This document shows, piece after piece, positions 17,652 to 28,010 of a stretch of 64,000 nucleotides of DNA. Source of the DNA: Micrococcus porci (lineage in GTDB: Bacteria > Actinomycetota > Actinomycetes > Actinomycetales > Micrococcaceae); contig NZ_CP083691.1 in assembly GCF_020097155.1 (NCBI RefSeq), positions 930,001 through 994,000 of the forward strand, in the 5' to 3' direction. The notes under the pieces were generated by a model that was not told where the DNA came from, did no database searches, and was given only the letters and a program-made list of their open reading frames with translations. The position numbers and the translations under genes were made by a program. Within the stretch, counting starts at the first letter, position 1. Each line of letters begins with the position of its first letter.

Positions 17652-18893
17652 TTACACCAGCGGCGCCTGACGTGCCCGCCGCGCCTCCCGCACGCGGGCC
17701 GCGGCGGCCCGGCGGCGGCCGAATCCGTCGGCGGAGCGGGTGAGCAGGGGCCCGGCCACGGCCAGGATCAGCACGAAGGCGGTGGCGAACGCGGACACCT
17801 CGGCGGGCAGGGTCCCGGAGGCCGTCGCCAGGCCCGCGATGACGATGGAGAACTCCCCGCGGATGGTCAGCGTCGCCCCCGCGCGCCACCGGCCGGCCAC
17901 GCCGATCCCCGCGGCCCGCGCGGCGAGGTACCCGGTGGCCACCTTGGTCGCGGCGGTCACCACGGCCAGCGCGAGGGCGCCGAGCAGCACGGGAGGCAGG
18001 GTGCGCGGGTCGACGTTCATGCCGAACAGGACGAAGAACAGGGCGGCGAACATGTCCCGCAGCGGTTCGAGCACGGAGCGCGCCTGCTTGGCGGCCGCGC
18101 CCGAGATCGCGATGCCCAGCAGGAACGCGCCGACGCCCGCGGACACCTGCAGGGCGCCCGCCACGCCGGCCACCAGCAGCGCCAGCCCCAGGACCTTGAG
18201 CAGGAACGTCTCCTGCTCGGGGGAGTACACCAGCCGGGAGATCTGCGGACCGAACCGCAGGGCCGTGAACAGCACCGCCGCCACCACCACGAGGGCGATC
18301 CCGACCGCCCGCAGGCCGGCGGCGAACGCGCTGCCGGCCACGAGCGCCGTCATGAGCGGCAGGTAGACGGCCATGGCGAGGTCCTCGAACACCAGCACGG
18401 AGAGCATCACGGGGGTCTCCCGGTTGCCCACCCGGCCCAGGTCGTTGAGGACCTTCGCGATGATCCCGGACGACGAGATGTACGTGATCCCGCCGAGGAC
18501 GACGGCGCCCACCGGGCCCCAGCCGAGCAGCCAGCCCGCCGCGGCGCCGGGGGTGAAGTTCAGCGCCACGTCCAGCAGCCCGGAGCGCCAGGAGCCGCGC
18601 AGCCCCGTCATGAGCTCACGCGCCGAGTACTCCAGCCCCAGGGTGAGCAGCAGGAGGACGACCCCGATCTCTGCGGCCAGGGAGCTGAAGTCGCCGATGG
18701 CGGCCACGGGGCTGCGCAGGGTGCCCGAGGGGTCCGCCCCGGAGAACAGGAGGCCGCCGACGCCGATCAGCAGGCCGCCGAGCAGGTACAGGGGCACGGG
18801 GGACATGCCGATCCGCGCGGCCAGGCGGCCGAGGACCCCGAGCAGGAAGAGGACGGCGCCGAGCTCGACCAGCGCCAGCGTCGTGCCGTGCAT
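17652..18893 (-). CDS. CPA2-family cation/proton antiporter, membrane subunit
   Basis: 413 residues and about 12 hydrophobic helices, of the KefB/KhtU Na+(K+)/H+ exchanger fold. [18 protein letters not shown] and [15 protein letters not shown] supply the conserved helix with the transport Asp (FED). [15 protein letters not shown] in helix 10-11 is also typical. It lacks the C-terminal TrkA-N domain, and the cytosolic control part is instead encoded by the gene just upstream. ATG 18893 follows GGGAAGGGAG. Likely function is K+ or Na+ extrusion at high pH or salt. Confidence 0.9.
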   Translation of the reverse strand: MHGTTLALVELGAVLFLLGVLGRLAARIGMSPVPLYLLGGLLIGVGGLLFSGADPSGTLRSPVAAIGDFSSLAAEIGVVLLLLTLGLEYSARELMTGLRGSWRSGLLDVALNFTPGAAAGWLLGWGPVGAVVLGGITYISSSGIIAKVLNDLGRVGNRETPVMLSVLVFEDLAMAVYLPLMTALVAGSAFAAGLRAVGIALVVVAAVLFTALRFGPQISRLVYSPEQETFLLKVLGLALLVAGVAGALQVSAGVGAFLLGIAISGAAAKQARSVLEPLRDMFAALFFVLFGMNVDPRTLPPVLLGALALAVVTAATKVATGYLAARAAGIGVAGRWRAGATLTIRGEFSIVIAGLATASGTLPAEVSAFATAFVLILAVAGPLLTRSADGFGRRRAAAARVREARRARQAPLV

Positions 18894-18948
18894 GTCCGAC
18901 TCCCTTCCTCGTGCCGCCGGCCGGGCGGCCCCGGCGCGGCGGCGGCCG

Positions 18949-19428
18949 TCACACGGTCAGCAGCTTCTCCGCCTGGCGCACGCCCTCGCCCGTGCCCACC
19001 ACGATGACCAGGTCCCCGCCCTCGAGCAGGAAGTCCGGGCCGGGGGAGGGGTGGGTGACGCCGGCGCGCACCACGGCGACGATCGACACCCCGGTGCGCG
19101 TGCGCATCCGCGTGGAGCCGAGCTCCTCGCCCGCATACGGCGACTCGTGGGGCAGGATCAGCTGCCGCGTGCTGACGCCGGGCAGGTCGGCGTGCTCCTC
19201 CTCGAGCTGGGCCACCAGCCGCGGCCCGGCCAGGAGGGCGCCCAGGGCCGCGGCCTCGTCGGCGGCGAGGGGGATGGAGGCGGCGCACGCGTCCGGGTCG
19301 TCCCGGTCGGAGAGGATCAGGTCGGTCTGCCCGTCGCGGTGCGTGACCACCCCGATGCGCCGGCCGGAGGTGGTGTCCAGTTCGCGGCGGACGCCGATGC
19401 CGGGCAACGGGGTCTCGTGCATGTCCAT
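18949..19428 (-). CDS. TrkA-C domain regulatory subunit of the cation/proton antiporter (KhtT-like)
   Basis: 159 residues. The N-terminal part, [20 protein letters not shown], matches KhtT/YhaT-like subunits. The C-terminal RCK_C (TrkA-C) domain spans about residues 75-155 ([34 protein letters not shown]). Such subunits bind nucleotides or sense pH to gate the antiporter encoded 55 bases downstream. ATG 19428 is chosen because TACGAT ends seven bases before it, so the message would be leaderless there; ATG 19437 and 19422 are alternatives. Confidence 0.85.
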   Translation of the reverse strand: MDMHETPLPGIGVRRELDTTSGRRIGVVTHRDGQTDLILSDRDDPDACAASIPLAADEAAALGALLAGPRLVAQLEEEHADLPGVSTRQLILPHESPYAGEELGSTRMRTRTGVSIVAVVRAGVTHPSPGPDFLLEGGDLVIVVGTGEGVRQAEKLLTV

Positions 19429-19435
19429 GCGGCAC

Positions 19436-19441
19436 ATCGTA
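19436..19441 (-). promoter_or_regulatory. -10 element (TACGAT), leaderless start for the antiporter operon
   Basis: TACGAT on the minus strand, seven bases before ATG 19428; no ribosome-binding site. Confidence 0.45.
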
Positions 19442-19511
19442 GACGCGGCCCGGGGCCCGGCCCTGCCGCGCGGCCGGCGTCCCCGCGCGGGGGCGGTCCG
19501 CCCGCCTGCGC

Positions 19512-19517
19512 TACCGT
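19512..19517 (+). promoter_or_regulatory. -10 element (TACCGT), leaderless start for dcd
   Basis: TACCGT ends seven bases before the GTG start of dcd at 19525; no ribosome-binding site. Confidence 0.45.
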
Positions 19518-19524
19518 GGCGTCC

Positions 19525-20106
19525 GTGCTGCTCTCCGACCGTGACATCCGCGCCGAGCTCTCCTCCGGCCGCATCGGCCTGGACCCGCTCGAGCTCTCCA
19601 TGGTCCAGCCCGCCTCCGTGGACGTGCGCCTGGACCGCTTCTTCCGGCTCTTCGACAACCACCGCTACGCGCACATCGACCCCGCGCAGCCCCAGGAGGA
19701 GCTGACTCGCCTGGTGGAGGTGGAGCCGGACCAGCCGTTCGTGCTGCACCCGGGGGAGTTCGTGCTCGGCGCCACCTACGAGCAGATCACCCTGCCGGAC
19801 GACGTCGCGGCGCGCCTCGAGGGCAAGTCCTCCCTGGGCCGGCTGGGCCTGCTGACCCACTCCACGGCCGGGTTCGTGGACCCCGGCTTCACCGGGCACG
19901 TCACGCTCGAGCTCTCCAACGTGGCCACGCTGCCCATCACCCTGTGGCCGGGCATGAAGATCGGCCAGCTGTGCTTCTTCCGGATGAGCTCGCCCGCCGA
20001 GTCGCCCTACGGCTCGGGCGGCAACCTCAACCGCTACCAGGGCCAGCGCGGCCCCACGGCCTCGCGCTCCCACCAGGACTTCCACCTCACGCGCATCCCG
20101 CGCTGA
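19525..20106 (+). CDS. dcd: dCTP deaminase
   Basis: 193 residues, the usual length. [20 protein letters not shown] starts the protein. KSSLGRLGL and [20 protein letters not shown] hold the nucleotide-binding Ser/Arg and the catalytic Glu. QLCFFRM and [13 protein letters not shown] form the C-terminal lid. The trimeric enzyme deaminates dCTP for dTTP synthesis; some actinobacterial forms also have dUTPase activity. The GTG start fits the family N-terminus and a leaderless promoter; GTG 19516 lies inside the -10 element. Confidence 0.95.
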   Translation: MLLSDRDIRAELSSGRIGLDPLELSMVQPASVDVRLDRFFRLFDNHRYAHIDPAQPQEELTRLVEVEPDQPFVLHPGEFVLGATYEQITLPDDVAARLEGKSSLGRLGLLTHSTAGFVDPGFTGHVTLELSNVATLPITLWPGMKIGQLCFFRMSSPAESPYGSGGNLNRYQGQRGPTASRSHQDFHLTRIPR

Positions 20107-20184
20107 CGGGGGCGCGGGCACCGACCGCCCGGAAGACTCCGGCCACCCGCCGGGGCTGTTCACCTGCCCGACCGGGGGCGCTCG

Positions 20185-20190
20185 TACCAT
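20185..20190 (+). promoter_or_regulatory. -10 element (TACCAT), leaderless start for the MFS transporter
   Basis: TACCAT lies ten bases before ATG 20201 and overlaps ATG 20189, which decides against 20189 as the start. Confidence 0.4.
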
Positions 20191-20200
20191 GCCCCGCATG

Positions 20201-21589
20201 AGCTCCCCCGCCCCCCACGCCGCCCCCCAGCCGTGCCCCGCCCCGCACGGTGGCGCCGGCCCCGCCCCCGCACGCGTGCCCCGCGGCCGGGTCGTCGCGT
20301 GGGCGGCGTGGGACTGGGGCTCGGCGGCCTTCAACGCCGTGATGGTGACGTTCGTGTTCGGCACCTACCTGGCCTCGGACGCGTTCGGCCCGGACGACCG
20401 CGGCACCCAGTGGCTCTCGGCGGCGAACGCGCTGGCCGGCGTCGTGATCGCCCTGACCGCCCCGGCGCTGGGCCGCCTGGCGGACGGGACGGGCCGGCGT
20501 CGGCTGTGGATCGCCCTGACCACGGGCGCGGTGATCGCCTGCACGGCGGCGTGCTTCCTGGTCACCCCGGAGGAGTCGATGCTGGGCCTCGGCGTGACGC
20601 TGATCGCCCTGGGCACGGTGTTCTTCGAGATCGCCTCGGTGCACATCAACGCGATCCTGCTGCAGATCTCCACCCCCGCCACGATCGGCCGCGTCTCCGG
20701 CTTCGGCTGGGGCGCCGGCTACCTGGGCGGGATCGTGCTGCTGCTGATCGTGTTCGTCGGGTTCGTCTCCGGGGACGATCACTGGTTCGGGGTGGGGGAG
20801 GAGCGGGCCCTGAACATCCGCGTGGTGGCGCTGGTGGCGGCAGCCTGGTTCCTCGTGTTCGCCCTGCCCGTGCTGGCCGCCTCCCCGGAGCCGCCCGCGG
20901 CCCGGGGGGCGGACGGCTCGCCCCGTCGCGAGTCCCTGGTCGAGTCCTACCGGGGCCTTGGGCGGACGCTGGCGCGGATGTGGCGGCAGGACCGGCTCAC
21001 CCTCCGCTTCCTCGCCGCCTCGGCGGTCTTCCGCGACGGCGTGGGCGCCGTGTTCGTCTACGGCGCCATCCTGGGGACCACGCTCTACGGGTTGGCGGCG
21101 CAGGACGTGGTGCTGTTCGCGATCGTCGCGAACGTCGTCGCCGCCCTGGGCGCGTTCGCCGGCGGCCGACTGGACGACGCCCTGGGTCCGCGCCGCGTGA
21201 TCCTGGGGTCCCTGGCGGCGATGGTCGTCGTCGCCGCCGCCCTGGTCCTCGCCGAGGGGACCGCCGCCTTCTGGGCCGGCGGGCTGGCGCTGTGCCTGTT
21301 CGTGGGACCGGTGCAGTCCGCGTCCCGCGCCTTCCTCGGCCGGCTCACCGTCCCGGAGACGGCGGGGGAGGCCTACGGCCTCTACGCGACGACGGGCCGC
21401 GCCATCGGCTTCATCACGCCGGCCCTGGTGTCCGCCGCGCTCGCGGTGTGGGGGGACAGCCGCGTCATCATCCCGGTCATCGCCCTCGTGCTGCTCGCCG
21501 GCGGGGCGTTGCTGCTGGGCGTGCGGGAGCCGGAGGGGCCGACCGTCGCGGGCGCCCGGCCCGGGACAGGCCCCCGGGCCGCTCGCTAG
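20201..21589 (+). CDS. MFS transporter, UMF1/Atg22-like
   Basis: About 462 residues with 12 predicted helices. The motif VAWAAWDWGSAAFNAVMVTFVF opens the first helix, and EIASVHINAILLQISTP together with GRVSGFGWGAGYLGGI follow; these are hallmarks of the UMF1/Vacuole effluxer Atg22-like MFS branch. A charged loop near residues 230-255 separates the two halves. The substrate is unknown; fungal Atg22 exports amino acids from vacuoles. The start is placed at ATG 20201 from promoter spacing. Confidence 0.88.
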   Translation, partial: SSPAPHAAPQPCPAPHGGAGPAPARVPRGRVVAWAAWDWGSAAFNAVMVTFVFGTYLASDAFGPDDRGTQWLSAANALAGVVIALTAPALGRLADGTGRRRLWIALTTGAVIACTAACFLVTPEESMLGLGVTLIALGTVFFEIASVHINAILLQISTPATIGRVSGFGWGAGYLGGIVLLLIVFVGFVSGDDHWFGVGEERALNIRVVALVAAAWFLVFALPVLAASPEPPAARGADGSPRRESLVESYRGLGRTLARMWRQDRLTLRFLAASAVFRDGVGAVFVYGAILGTTLYGLAAQDVVLFAIVANVVAALGAFAGGRLDDALGPRRVILGSLAAMVVVAAALVLAEGTAAFWAGGLALCLFVGPVQSASRAFLGRLTVPETAGEAYGLYATTGRAIGFITPALVSAALAVWGDSRVIIPVIALVLLAGGALLLGVREPEGPTVAGARPGTGPRAAR

Positions 21590-21592
21590 GGT
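21587..21592 (+). promoter_or_regulatory. Candidate -10 element (TAGGGT) for the mrp operon
   Basis: TAGGGT overlaps the stop codon of the MFS gene and precedes mrpA by 43 bases. Confidence 0.3.
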
Positions 21593-21634
21593 GGAGAGCG
21601 CCCTCGCCAACCCTCCCCGCAACGAACGGACCCC

Positions 21635-24600
21635 ATGACCGTCCTGCTCACCGCCCTGTTCGCCGTGGCGCTGCTGGCGCCGGTGCTGTTCCGGCGGACC
21701 GGGCGGCGGGGATTCCACCTCCTGGCGGCGGCGCCCGCCGCCGGCTTCGTGTGGGTGCTGGCCCAGCTGCCGCAGGTCTTCGTCCTGCAGGACGCGCTGG
21801 ACCGCGGTGCGCCCGTCCCGGCCTCGGCCGCCCACCTGGACACCACCGTGGAGTGGATCCCCTATCTGGACATCGCGCTGAGCTTCCGCCTGGACGCGCT
21901 CTCGGCGTTCATGTCCCTCATCGTCCTCGGCGTCGGCGCCCTGGTGCTGTCCTACTGCGCGAGCTACTTCCGCGAGCACGAGCCGCGCCACGCCGTCTTC
22001 GGCGCGGAGCTGCTGGCGTTCGCCGGCGCCATGTTCGGCCTCGTCACCACCGACGACGTCATGGTCCTCTACACGTTCTGGGAGATCACCTCGGTGCTCT
22101 CCTTCCTGCTGATCGGCTACTCGGGCCAGCGCATCTTCGCCCGCCGCTCGGCCATCCAGGCGTTGATCGTCACCACCTTCGGCGGCCTCGCCATGCTCGC
22201 CGGCCTGGTGATGCTGGCCGTGCAGGCCGGTTCCTGGCGCGTCTCGGGGATCCTCGCCGCCGCCCCGGAGCTGATGGAGCGGGCCCCGCGCGGCCTGCTG
22301 GAGGCTGCCGTCGCCCTGGTGCTGGTGGGCGCCCTCTCCAAGTCCGCGCAGGTGCCCTTCCACTTCTGGCTGCCGGCCGCCATGGCCGCGCCCACCCCCG
22401 TCTCCGCGTACCTGCACGCCGCCGCGATGGTGAAGGCCGGCGTCTTCCTGGTGGCCCGCCTGGCCCCGGGCTTCGCGTCCCTGGCGTCCTGGCAGGTGCT
22501 CGTGCTCGGCGTCGGGCTGTGGACCCTGATCCTGGGCGGCTGGCGCGCCCTGCGACAGACGGACGTCAAGCTCGTGATCGCCTACGGCACCGTCTCCCAG
22601 CTCGGCTTCCTCATGGTGGCCAACGGGCTGGGCACGCGCGACGCCGCCCTGGCCGGCCTGGCCATGCTCCTCGCCCACGCCGTGTTCAAGGCCCCGCTGT
22701 TCATGGTGGTCGGCATCATCGACCACGAGGCCGGCACCCGCGACCTGCGCCGCCTGTCCGGGATCGGCCGCCGCGAGCCCGCGCTCGCGGCCGTGGCGAT
22801 CGTCGCGGCCGCCTCCATGGCGGGCCTGCCCCCGCTGTTCGGGTTCGTGGCCAAGGAGTCCGTGCTCGAGTCCCTGGCCGGGCACGGCGAGCACGCCGGC
22901 ACGGTGTGGGGCTGGACGCCCCTGGTGGGCATGGCCCTCGGCTCCGTGCTGACGTTCGCCTACACGTGGCGGTTCCTCTGGGGCGCGTTCGCCACCAAGG
23001 ACGGACGGGACTCCCCGGACGGCGAGCCCGTGCCGGAGACCCGGTTCCACTCCCGGCTCACCGCCGAGGACCTCCTGCCTCCGGGCCTCCTGGCCCTCGC
23101 CTGTCTGGTCCTGGGCCTCGCGCCGGGGCTCCCGGAGGCCCTGATCTCCGCGCACACGGCCGGACTCGCGCCGCTGGACGCGGCGGAGGAGCCCGCCCAC
23201 CTGGCGCTGTGGCACGGGATCACGCCGATCCTCGGGGTGTCCGTGGCCATCTGGGTGCTCGGAGCCGCCCTCGCCGTCGCGCGCCGCCCGCTGCAGCGCC
23301 TGCAGGCTCGCGTGGCGTTCCCGGTCGAGGCCGCCGCCGTCTACCAGCGGATCACCGGGGCCGTGGACGCGGCGGCCGTGTGGGTCACCGGCCGCACCCA
23401 GACCGGCTCGCTGCGGCGCTACCTGTTCATCATCCTGGCCACCGCGACGGCTCTGCCCGCCCTCACCATGCTCGTCCCCGCGGGGGAGGAGGACCGGGTC
23501 CTGGCCACCGCCTTCCTCGAGGCGGACCTCGTGCCGTTCACGACGCCCGCGCAGCTGGGCATCGCCGCGCTCGTCTGCGTGGCTGCCGTGCTGGCCGTCC
23601 GGGCCCGCCGCCGCTTCATGGCGATCATGCTGGTCTCCGTCACCGGCTACGGATCCGCCGCGCTGTTCGCCCTGCGCGGGGCGCCCGACCTGGCCGTCAC
23701 CCAGGTGCTCGTCGAGTCCATCGTGCTGATCACCGTCATCCTGGGTCTGCGCGTGCTGCCCCCGGACTGGCACTCCAAGACCACCGGCCGTCGCCGCGTG
23801 CCGCGCCTGCTGCTGGGCGTGGGCTTCGCCCTCGTGATGATGTGGGTGGCCGCCACCGCCCTCGGCGCGCGCACCGCCGAGCGGATCTCCCTGGACATGC
23901 CGCGCCTGGCCTACGAGCACGGCTACGGGGCGAACGCGGTCAACGTGACCCTCGTGGACCTGCGGGCCTGGGACACCTGGGGGGAGATCACCGTGCTCGC
24001 CGTCGCCGCGACGGGCGTGGCCTCCCTGGTGTTCCTGGAGCACCGGGACAAGCGCCGGAGGGACCTGGACACCGTGGTCCCCGGCTCCGTGGGCAACTAC
24101 GGCGCCGAGTCGGCGCTGGGCACCCGCGAGCTCTCCGTGGTGCGGAGCTTCGCCGTGGACGACCGCAACGATCAGTGGCTGATCGCCGGGCACACCATGG
24201 CCCCCGAACGGCGCTCGATCATCCTCGAGGTGGTCACCCGCTTCCTGTTCCCGGCCATGATGCTGCTGTCCGTGTACCTGCTGCTGGCCGGGCACAACAC
24301 CCCCGGCGGGGGCTTCGCCGGCGGACTGCTCGCGGGCCTGGCCCTGGCCCTGCGCTACCTCGCCGGCGGGCGCTACGAGCTGCAGGAGGCCTCGCGCATC
24401 CCGGCCGGCACGCTGCTCGGCCTTGGCCTGGGCATCGCCACCCTCACGGGCCTGGCCCCGCTGCTGTTCGGCGGGCAGGTCCTGCAGTCCTACAAGGTCG
24501 AGTTCCACGACCTCTGGCTGTTCGGGGACTCGTTGAAGATCGTCTCCGCCACCGCGTTCGACGTCGGCGTCTACCTCGTCGTCGTCGGCCTGTCGATCGA

Positions 24601-24799
24601 CGTGCTGCGCTCGCTCGGCGCGGAGATCGACCGCCGCGGGGACGAGTGGCAGGACGCCCGCCGACGGGCCGCCCGGCGTCGCGCCTCGCCCCGTCCGGCG
24701 CGGCCGCGTCCCCGCCCCGTCCCGGAGGGCCGTGCCCCCGCCGCCCGTGCCATCCCCGCCCACGCCGCCCGACACCGTTCCGAGGAGGACCCCCGATGA
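21635..24799 (+). CDS. mrpA: Na+/H+ antiporter subunit A with fused B domain
   Basis: 1054 residues. Residues 1-500 are NADH-dehydrogenase-like proton-channel helices ([51 protein letters not shown] with the key Lys and His residues). A DUF4040 segment ([17 protein letters not shown]) is near residue 680. The last 200 residues are MrpB-like ([17 protein letters not shown]). The complex exchanges cytosolic Na+ for protons and supports pH and salt tolerance. The 3' end overlaps mrpC as ATGA, opening a fully overlapping six-gene operon. Confidence 0.95.
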   Translation: MTVLLTALFAVALLAPVLFRRTGRRGFHLLAAAPAAGFVWVLAQLPQVFVLQDALDRGAPVPASAAHLDTTVEWIPYLDIALSFRLDALSAFMSLIVLGVGALVLSYCASYFREHEPRHAVFGAELLAFAGAMFGLVTTDDVMVLYTFWEITSVLSFLLIGYSGQRIFARRSAIQALIVTTFGGLAMLAGLVMLAVQAGSWRVSGILAAAPELMERAPRGLLEAAVALVLVGALSKSAQVPFHFWLPAAMAAPTPVSAYLHAAAMVKAGVFLVARLAPGFASLASWQVLVLGVGLWTLILGGWRALRQTDVKLVIAYGTVSQLGFLMVANGLGTRDAALAGLAMLLAHAVFKAPLFMVVGIIDHEAGTRDLRRLSGIGRREPALAAVAIVAAASMAGLPPLFGFVAKESVLESLAGHGEHAGTVWGWTPLVGMALGSVLTFAYTWRFLWGAFATKDGRDSPDGEPVPETRFHSRLTAEDLLPPGLLALACLVLGLAPGLPEALISAHTAGLAPLDAAEEPAHLALWHGITPILGVSVAIWVLGAALAVARRPLQRLQARVAFPVEAAAVYQRITGAVDAAAVWVTGRTQTGSLRRYLFIILATATALPALTMLVPAGEEDRVLATAFLEADLVPFTTPAQLGIAALVCVAAVLAVRARRRFMAIMLVSVTGYGSAALFALRGAPDLAVTQVLVESIVLITVILGLRVLPPDWHSKTTGRRRVPRLLLGVGFALVMMWVAATALGARTAERISLDMPRLAYEHGYGANAVNVTLVDLRAWDTWGEITVLAVAATGVASLVFLEHRDKRRRDLDTVVPGSVGNYGAESALGTRELSVVRSFAVDDRNDQWLIAGHTMAPERRSIILEVVTRFLFPAMMLLSVYLLLAGHNTPGGGFAGGLLAGLALALRYLAGGRYELQEASRIPAGTLLGLGLGIATLTGLAPLLFGGQVLQSYKVEFHDLWLFGDSLKIVSATAFDVGVYLVVVGLSIDVLRSLGAEIDRRGDEWQDARRRAARRRASPRPARPRPRPVPEGRAPAARAIPAHAARHRSEEDPR

Positions 24800-25326
24800 C
24801 GCCGACCGTCGACCTCGCCCTCCTCGCGGTGATGGGCGTGCTCTTCGCCACGGGGATCTACCTGCTGCTCGAGCGCAGCCTCACCCGGATCCTGGTCGGC
24901 GTCATGCTGATCAACAATGCGGCCGTGGTGCTGCTGTTCCTCACCTCGGGCGGCGCGGGCCTGGCGCCGCTCTACGACGCGGACACCGCGCCCGAGGACT
25001 ACGCGGACATGCTCCCGCAGGCCCTGATCCTCACGGCCATCGTGATCGGCTTCGCCACCACGGCGTTCCTCACCGCCATGATCTACCGCTCGTGGCAGCT
25101 GCGCCGCGAGGACGACGTCGCCACGGACGTCGAGGACGTCAAGATCGCCGCGCAGTCGGGCTGGGACGCCGAGGACGACTCCGTGCTGACCGAGGAGGAC
25201 TCGGAGTTCATGGACGACGCGTCCGACCCGAACGCCGAGTACGAGTTCGCCACCGCGGCGGCCCCGCGGGCGAGGGCCGTGCGGCCCGGTCGTGCGACCG
25301 TCCAGGGCGGGGGTGGGCGCCCGTGA
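24796..25326 (+). CDS. mrpC: Na+/H+ antiporter subunit C
   Basis: 176 residues, homologous to NuoK: three helices ([58 protein letters not shown]) in the first 110 residues. The remaining 65 residues form an unusual acidic cytosolic tail ([18 protein letters not shown]...) longer than in most MrpC, which are about 110-130 residues. ATG 24796 overlaps the mrpA stop, with GAGGAGG upstream at 24782-24788. Confidence 0.93.
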   Translation: MTPTVDLALLAVMGVLFATGIYLLLERSLTRILVGVMLINNAAVVLLFLTSGGAGLAPLYDADTAPEDYADMLPQALILTAIVIGFATTAFLTAMIYRSWQLRREDDVATDVEDVKIAAQSGWDAEDDSVLTEEDSEFMDDASDPNAEYEFATAAAPRARAVRPGRATVQGGGGRP

Positions 25327-26954
25327 TGCTCGGCTCCACGCCCCTGACGGACCTCGCGCCGCTGGCGGTCATGCTCCCCGTGCTCGGGGCGGCGATCACG
25401 TTCGCCCTCGTCGGCCGCGCCCGCGCGCAGGTCGTGGTCACCGTCAGCGCCCTGACCCTGACCCTCGTGCTCGACTGCCTGCTGCTCGCCGACGTCTGGA
25501 CGGGCGGCGTCGCCGTCGTAGAGCTGGCCGCCTGGCCCGCGCCGGTGGGCATCACCATGGTGGTGGACCGCCTGTCCGCGCTGCTGCTGGTGGTGTCCTC
25601 CCTGATCACCCTGGCGGTGCTCCTCTACGCCTCCGCCCAGGGGTTGATCAACAAGGACGAGGGCGGGCCGGTGAGCATCTTCCACCCCACGTTCCTGGTG
25701 CTCGTCGCGGGCGTGTCCAACGCCTTCCTCGCGGGCGACCTGTTCAACCTCTACGTCGGCTTCGAGATCCTCCTGACCGCCTCCTACGTGCTGCTCACCC
25801 TCGGCGGGACGGAGGCCCGCATCCGGGCGGGCATCACCTACGTGGTGGTGTCCGTGATCTCCTCCGTCCTCTTCCTGATCGCGATCGCGATGATCTACGC
25901 GGCCACCGGCACCGTCAACATGGCGGATCTGGCCGTGAAGCTGGGCGAGCTGCCGCACGACCTGCAGCTGGTGCTGCACGTGATGCTGCTGGCGGGCTTC
26001 GGCATCAAGGCCGCGGTGTTCCCGCTGTCCTTCTGGCTGCCCGACTCCTACCCGACGGCGCCGGCGCCCGTGACGGCCGTGTTCGCCGGCCTGCTCACCA
26101 AGGTGGGCGTCTACGCCATGATCCGCACGGAGACCCTGCTGTTCCCGGCCGAGCACGTGAACGGCCTCCTGATGGGGGTGGCGGCGCTGACCATGCTCGT
26201 GGGGATCCTGGGCGCCCTGGCGCAGAGCGGCCTGAAGCGCATCCTCTCCTTCATCCTGGTGTCCCACATCGGCTACATGGTCTTCGGCCTGGCCCTGGCC
26301 ACGCAGGTGGGGCTCGCCGCCACGGTGTACTACGTGGGCCACCACATCACCGTGCAGACCGCGCTGTTCCTGGTGACCGGCCTCATCGAGCAGCGGGCCG
26401 GCACGGCGAGCATCGACCGCCTGGGTTCGCTGGCGAAGGTCTCCCCGCTGCTGGGCGTGCTCTTCCTGGTGCCGGCCCTGAACCTGGGCGGCATCCCCCC
26501 GTTCTCCGGCTTCCTGGGCAAGGTCGGGCTGATCCGCGGCGGCGTCGAGGACGGCGGCGTGCTGGCCTGGGTCCTCGTCGGCGTGTCCCTGCTGGTCTCC
26601 CTGCTCACCCTGCTGGTCCTGGTCCGGGCCTACACCCGCGCGTTCTGGCGCAAGGTGGAGGACGTGGAGCACCCGACGCCGCAGCTCGTCGCCGCCTACG
26701 AGCGCGTCACCCGGCGCGGCCTGCGCCCCAAGCCCCTCTCCCGCGGCCTGGTGCTGCCGACCGCCGGCCTGGTGGCCATGACGCTGGCCTTCACCGTGTT
26801 CGCCGGGCCGCTGTACGACCTGGCGGACCGCGCCGCCGTCGACATGCTGGAGCGCAGCCCCTACATCTCCGCGGTCCTGGGTCCGGAGGCCGCGGACCGC
26901 GCCGCCGTGACCCTGAGCCACGACCCGTCGGAGGTGCACGATGCCGGCCGCTGA
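25326..26954 (+). CDS. mrpD: Na+/H+ antiporter subunit D
   Basis: 542 residues and about 14 helices, homologous to NuoM/NuoN. LFNLYVGFEILLTASYVLLTL carries the conserved transmembrane Glu, HVMLLAGFGIKAAVFPLSFW the key Lys, and SHIGYMVFGLAL and LVPALNLGGIPPFSGFLGK the later motifs. It forms the second proton channel of the Mrp complex. ATG 25326 shares its A with the mrpC stop (TGATG). The C-terminal 50 residues are more divergent. Confidence 0.94.
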   Translation: MLGSTPLTDLAPLAVMLPVLGAAITFALVGRARAQVVVTVSALTLTLVLDCLLLADVWTGGVAVVELAAWPAPVGITMVVDRLSALLLVVSSLITLAVLLYASAQGLINKDEGGPVSIFHPTFLVLVAGVSNAFLAGDLFNLYVGFEILLTASYVLLTLGGTEARIRAGITYVVVSVISSVLFLIAIAMIYAATGTVNMADLAVKLGELPHDLQLVLHVMLLAGFGIKAAVFPLSFWLPDSYPTAPAPVTAVFAGLLTKVGVYAMIRTETLLFPAEHVNGLLMGVAALTMLVGILGALAQSGLKRILSFILVSHIGYMVFGLALATQVGLAATVYYVGHHITVQTALFLVTGLIEQRAGTASIDRLGSLAKVSPLLGVLFLVPALNLGGIPPFSGFLGKVGLIRGGVEDGGVLAWVLVGVSLLVSLLTLLVLVRAYTRAFWRKVEDVEHPTPQLVAAYERVTRRGLRPKPLSRGLVLPTAGLVAMTLAFTVFAGPLYDLADRAAVDMLERSPYISAVLGPEAADRAAVTLSHDPSEVHDAGR

Positions 26955-27672
26955 GACCACCAGCCCCGCCTCCGCCCCCACGCGCCCCGCCCCGGGCGGG
27001 GTGCGCTCCGTGCTGCGCCAGTGGCCCCTGCTGCTGGCCCTCGTGCTGATGTGGTGCGCCGTGTGGCAGGACTTCTCCGCGCACGTCGCGCTCACGGGCC
27101 TGCTGTTCTCCCTGCTGGTGGTGGTGCTCTTCCCCATGCCGCCGATCCCCTTCGGGGGCCGCTTCCACCCCGGGCACGCCCTGGTGTTCACCGGCCGCTT
27201 CCTGGCGGACGTGGTGGCGTCCTCGCTGTCCGTGACGCGCGTGATCCTCACCCGTGGCCGCACGGTGCGCAGCTCCGTGGTGCGCGTGCCGCTGCGCAGC
27301 CACGACGACATCGTGCTCACCCTCGTCAGCCACGCCCTGGCGTTGGTGCCGGGCTCGATCGTGCTGGATATGGACCGGGCCAACGGGGTGCTCTACCTGC
27401 ACGTGCTGGACGCGACCACGGACGCCGACGTCGCCGACTATCGGGCCAAGGCCCTGCGGGTGGAGGCAGACATCATCCGCGCCGTCGGCACCCGGGCGGA
27501 CGTGGCGGTCCTGCGGGACCACCCCGACTCCGCCCCGGACCCGGAAGGTGTGGAGGAGCGCCGCCGGCACCCCGCCTACCGCGCGGAGCTGCTGCCCGAC
27601 ACCCCCGGGCCGGTCGCCCCCGCGCCCGTCGACGCACGACCCGAGCCCGACGCCCCGGGAGGAGACCGATGA
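26941..27672 (+). CDS. mrpE: Na+/H+ antiporter subunit E
   Basis: 243 residues. Two or three helices (LLLALVLMWCAVWQDFSAHV, ALTGLLFSLLVVVLF) precede the conserved soluble part: VVRVPLRSHDDIVLTLVSHA, LALVPGSIVLDMDRANGVLYL and LHVLDA. A Pro-rich C-terminal tail of about 50 residues (DTPGPVAPAPVDARP) extends beyond the usual length of about 160-190. It overlaps mrpD by 14 bases and mrpF by four. Confidence 0.92.
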   Translation: MPAAETTSPASAPTRPAPGGVRSVLRQWPLLLALVLMWCAVWQDFSAHVALTGLLFSLLVVVLFPMPPIPFGGRFHPGHALVFTGRFLADVVASSLSVTRVILTRGRTVRSSVVRVPLRSHDDIVLTLVSHALALVPGSIVLDMDRANGVLYLHVLDATTDADVADYRAKALRVEADIIRAVGTRADVAVLRDHPDSAPDPEGVEERRRHPAYRAELLPDTPGPVAPAPVDARPEPDAPGGDR

Positions 27673-28010
27673 GCCTGCCCCTGACCCTCGCCGCCTGGAT
27701 CGGCGGCGCGATGCTGTTCGTCGGCGCCGTCGGCGCGCTGTACCGGATCGCCCGCGGCCCCTCCCTGCTCGACCGCGCCGCGGCCACGGACGTGCTGCTG
27801 GTGGTGCTCTCCGGCGCGCTGCTGCTGGACATGGGCGTGCACCGCCGCACGGACACCGTCGTGCTGGTGCTGCTCGCCGCCGCCGTCGGCTTCATGGGCT
27901 CGGTGATGGTCTCCCGGTTCGTGGAGGACCGCCGCCCCGAGCACCCGCAGGAGCATGAGGCCCTGGTGCCCGGCACCTCGGACGTCCCGGCCCCGAGGGA
28001 GGACGCGTGA
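27669..28010 (+). CDS. mrpF: Na+/H+ antiporter subunit F
   Basis: 113 residues, three helices. RIARGPSLLDRAAATDVLLV is the signature of MrpF, and the second and third helices follow (LLLDMGVHRRTDTVVLVLLAA, VGFMGSVMVSRFVE). The C-terminal 25 residues are hydrophilic. ATG 27669 overlaps the mrpE stop, and its own stop shares a base with the mrpG ATG. Confidence 0.93.
   Translation: MSLPLTLAAWIGGAMLFVGAVGALYRIARGPSLLDRAAATDVLLVVLSGALLLDMGVHRRTDTVVLVLLAAAVGFMGSVMVSRFVEDRRPEHPQEHEALVPGTSDVPAPREDA

Noticed and set aside
20189..20191. ATG 20189 as start of the MFS gene
   Set aside because: It overlaps the TACCAT -10 element; the transcript would start after it, at or near ATG 20201.
20087..24775. 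Very long minus-strand open frame (over 1,500 codons) opposite the mrp genes
   Set aside because: It is rich in Gly/His/Arg/Gln with no domain pattern and lies exactly antisense to well-supported Mrp genes. Extreme third-position G+C removes stop codons from shadow frames.
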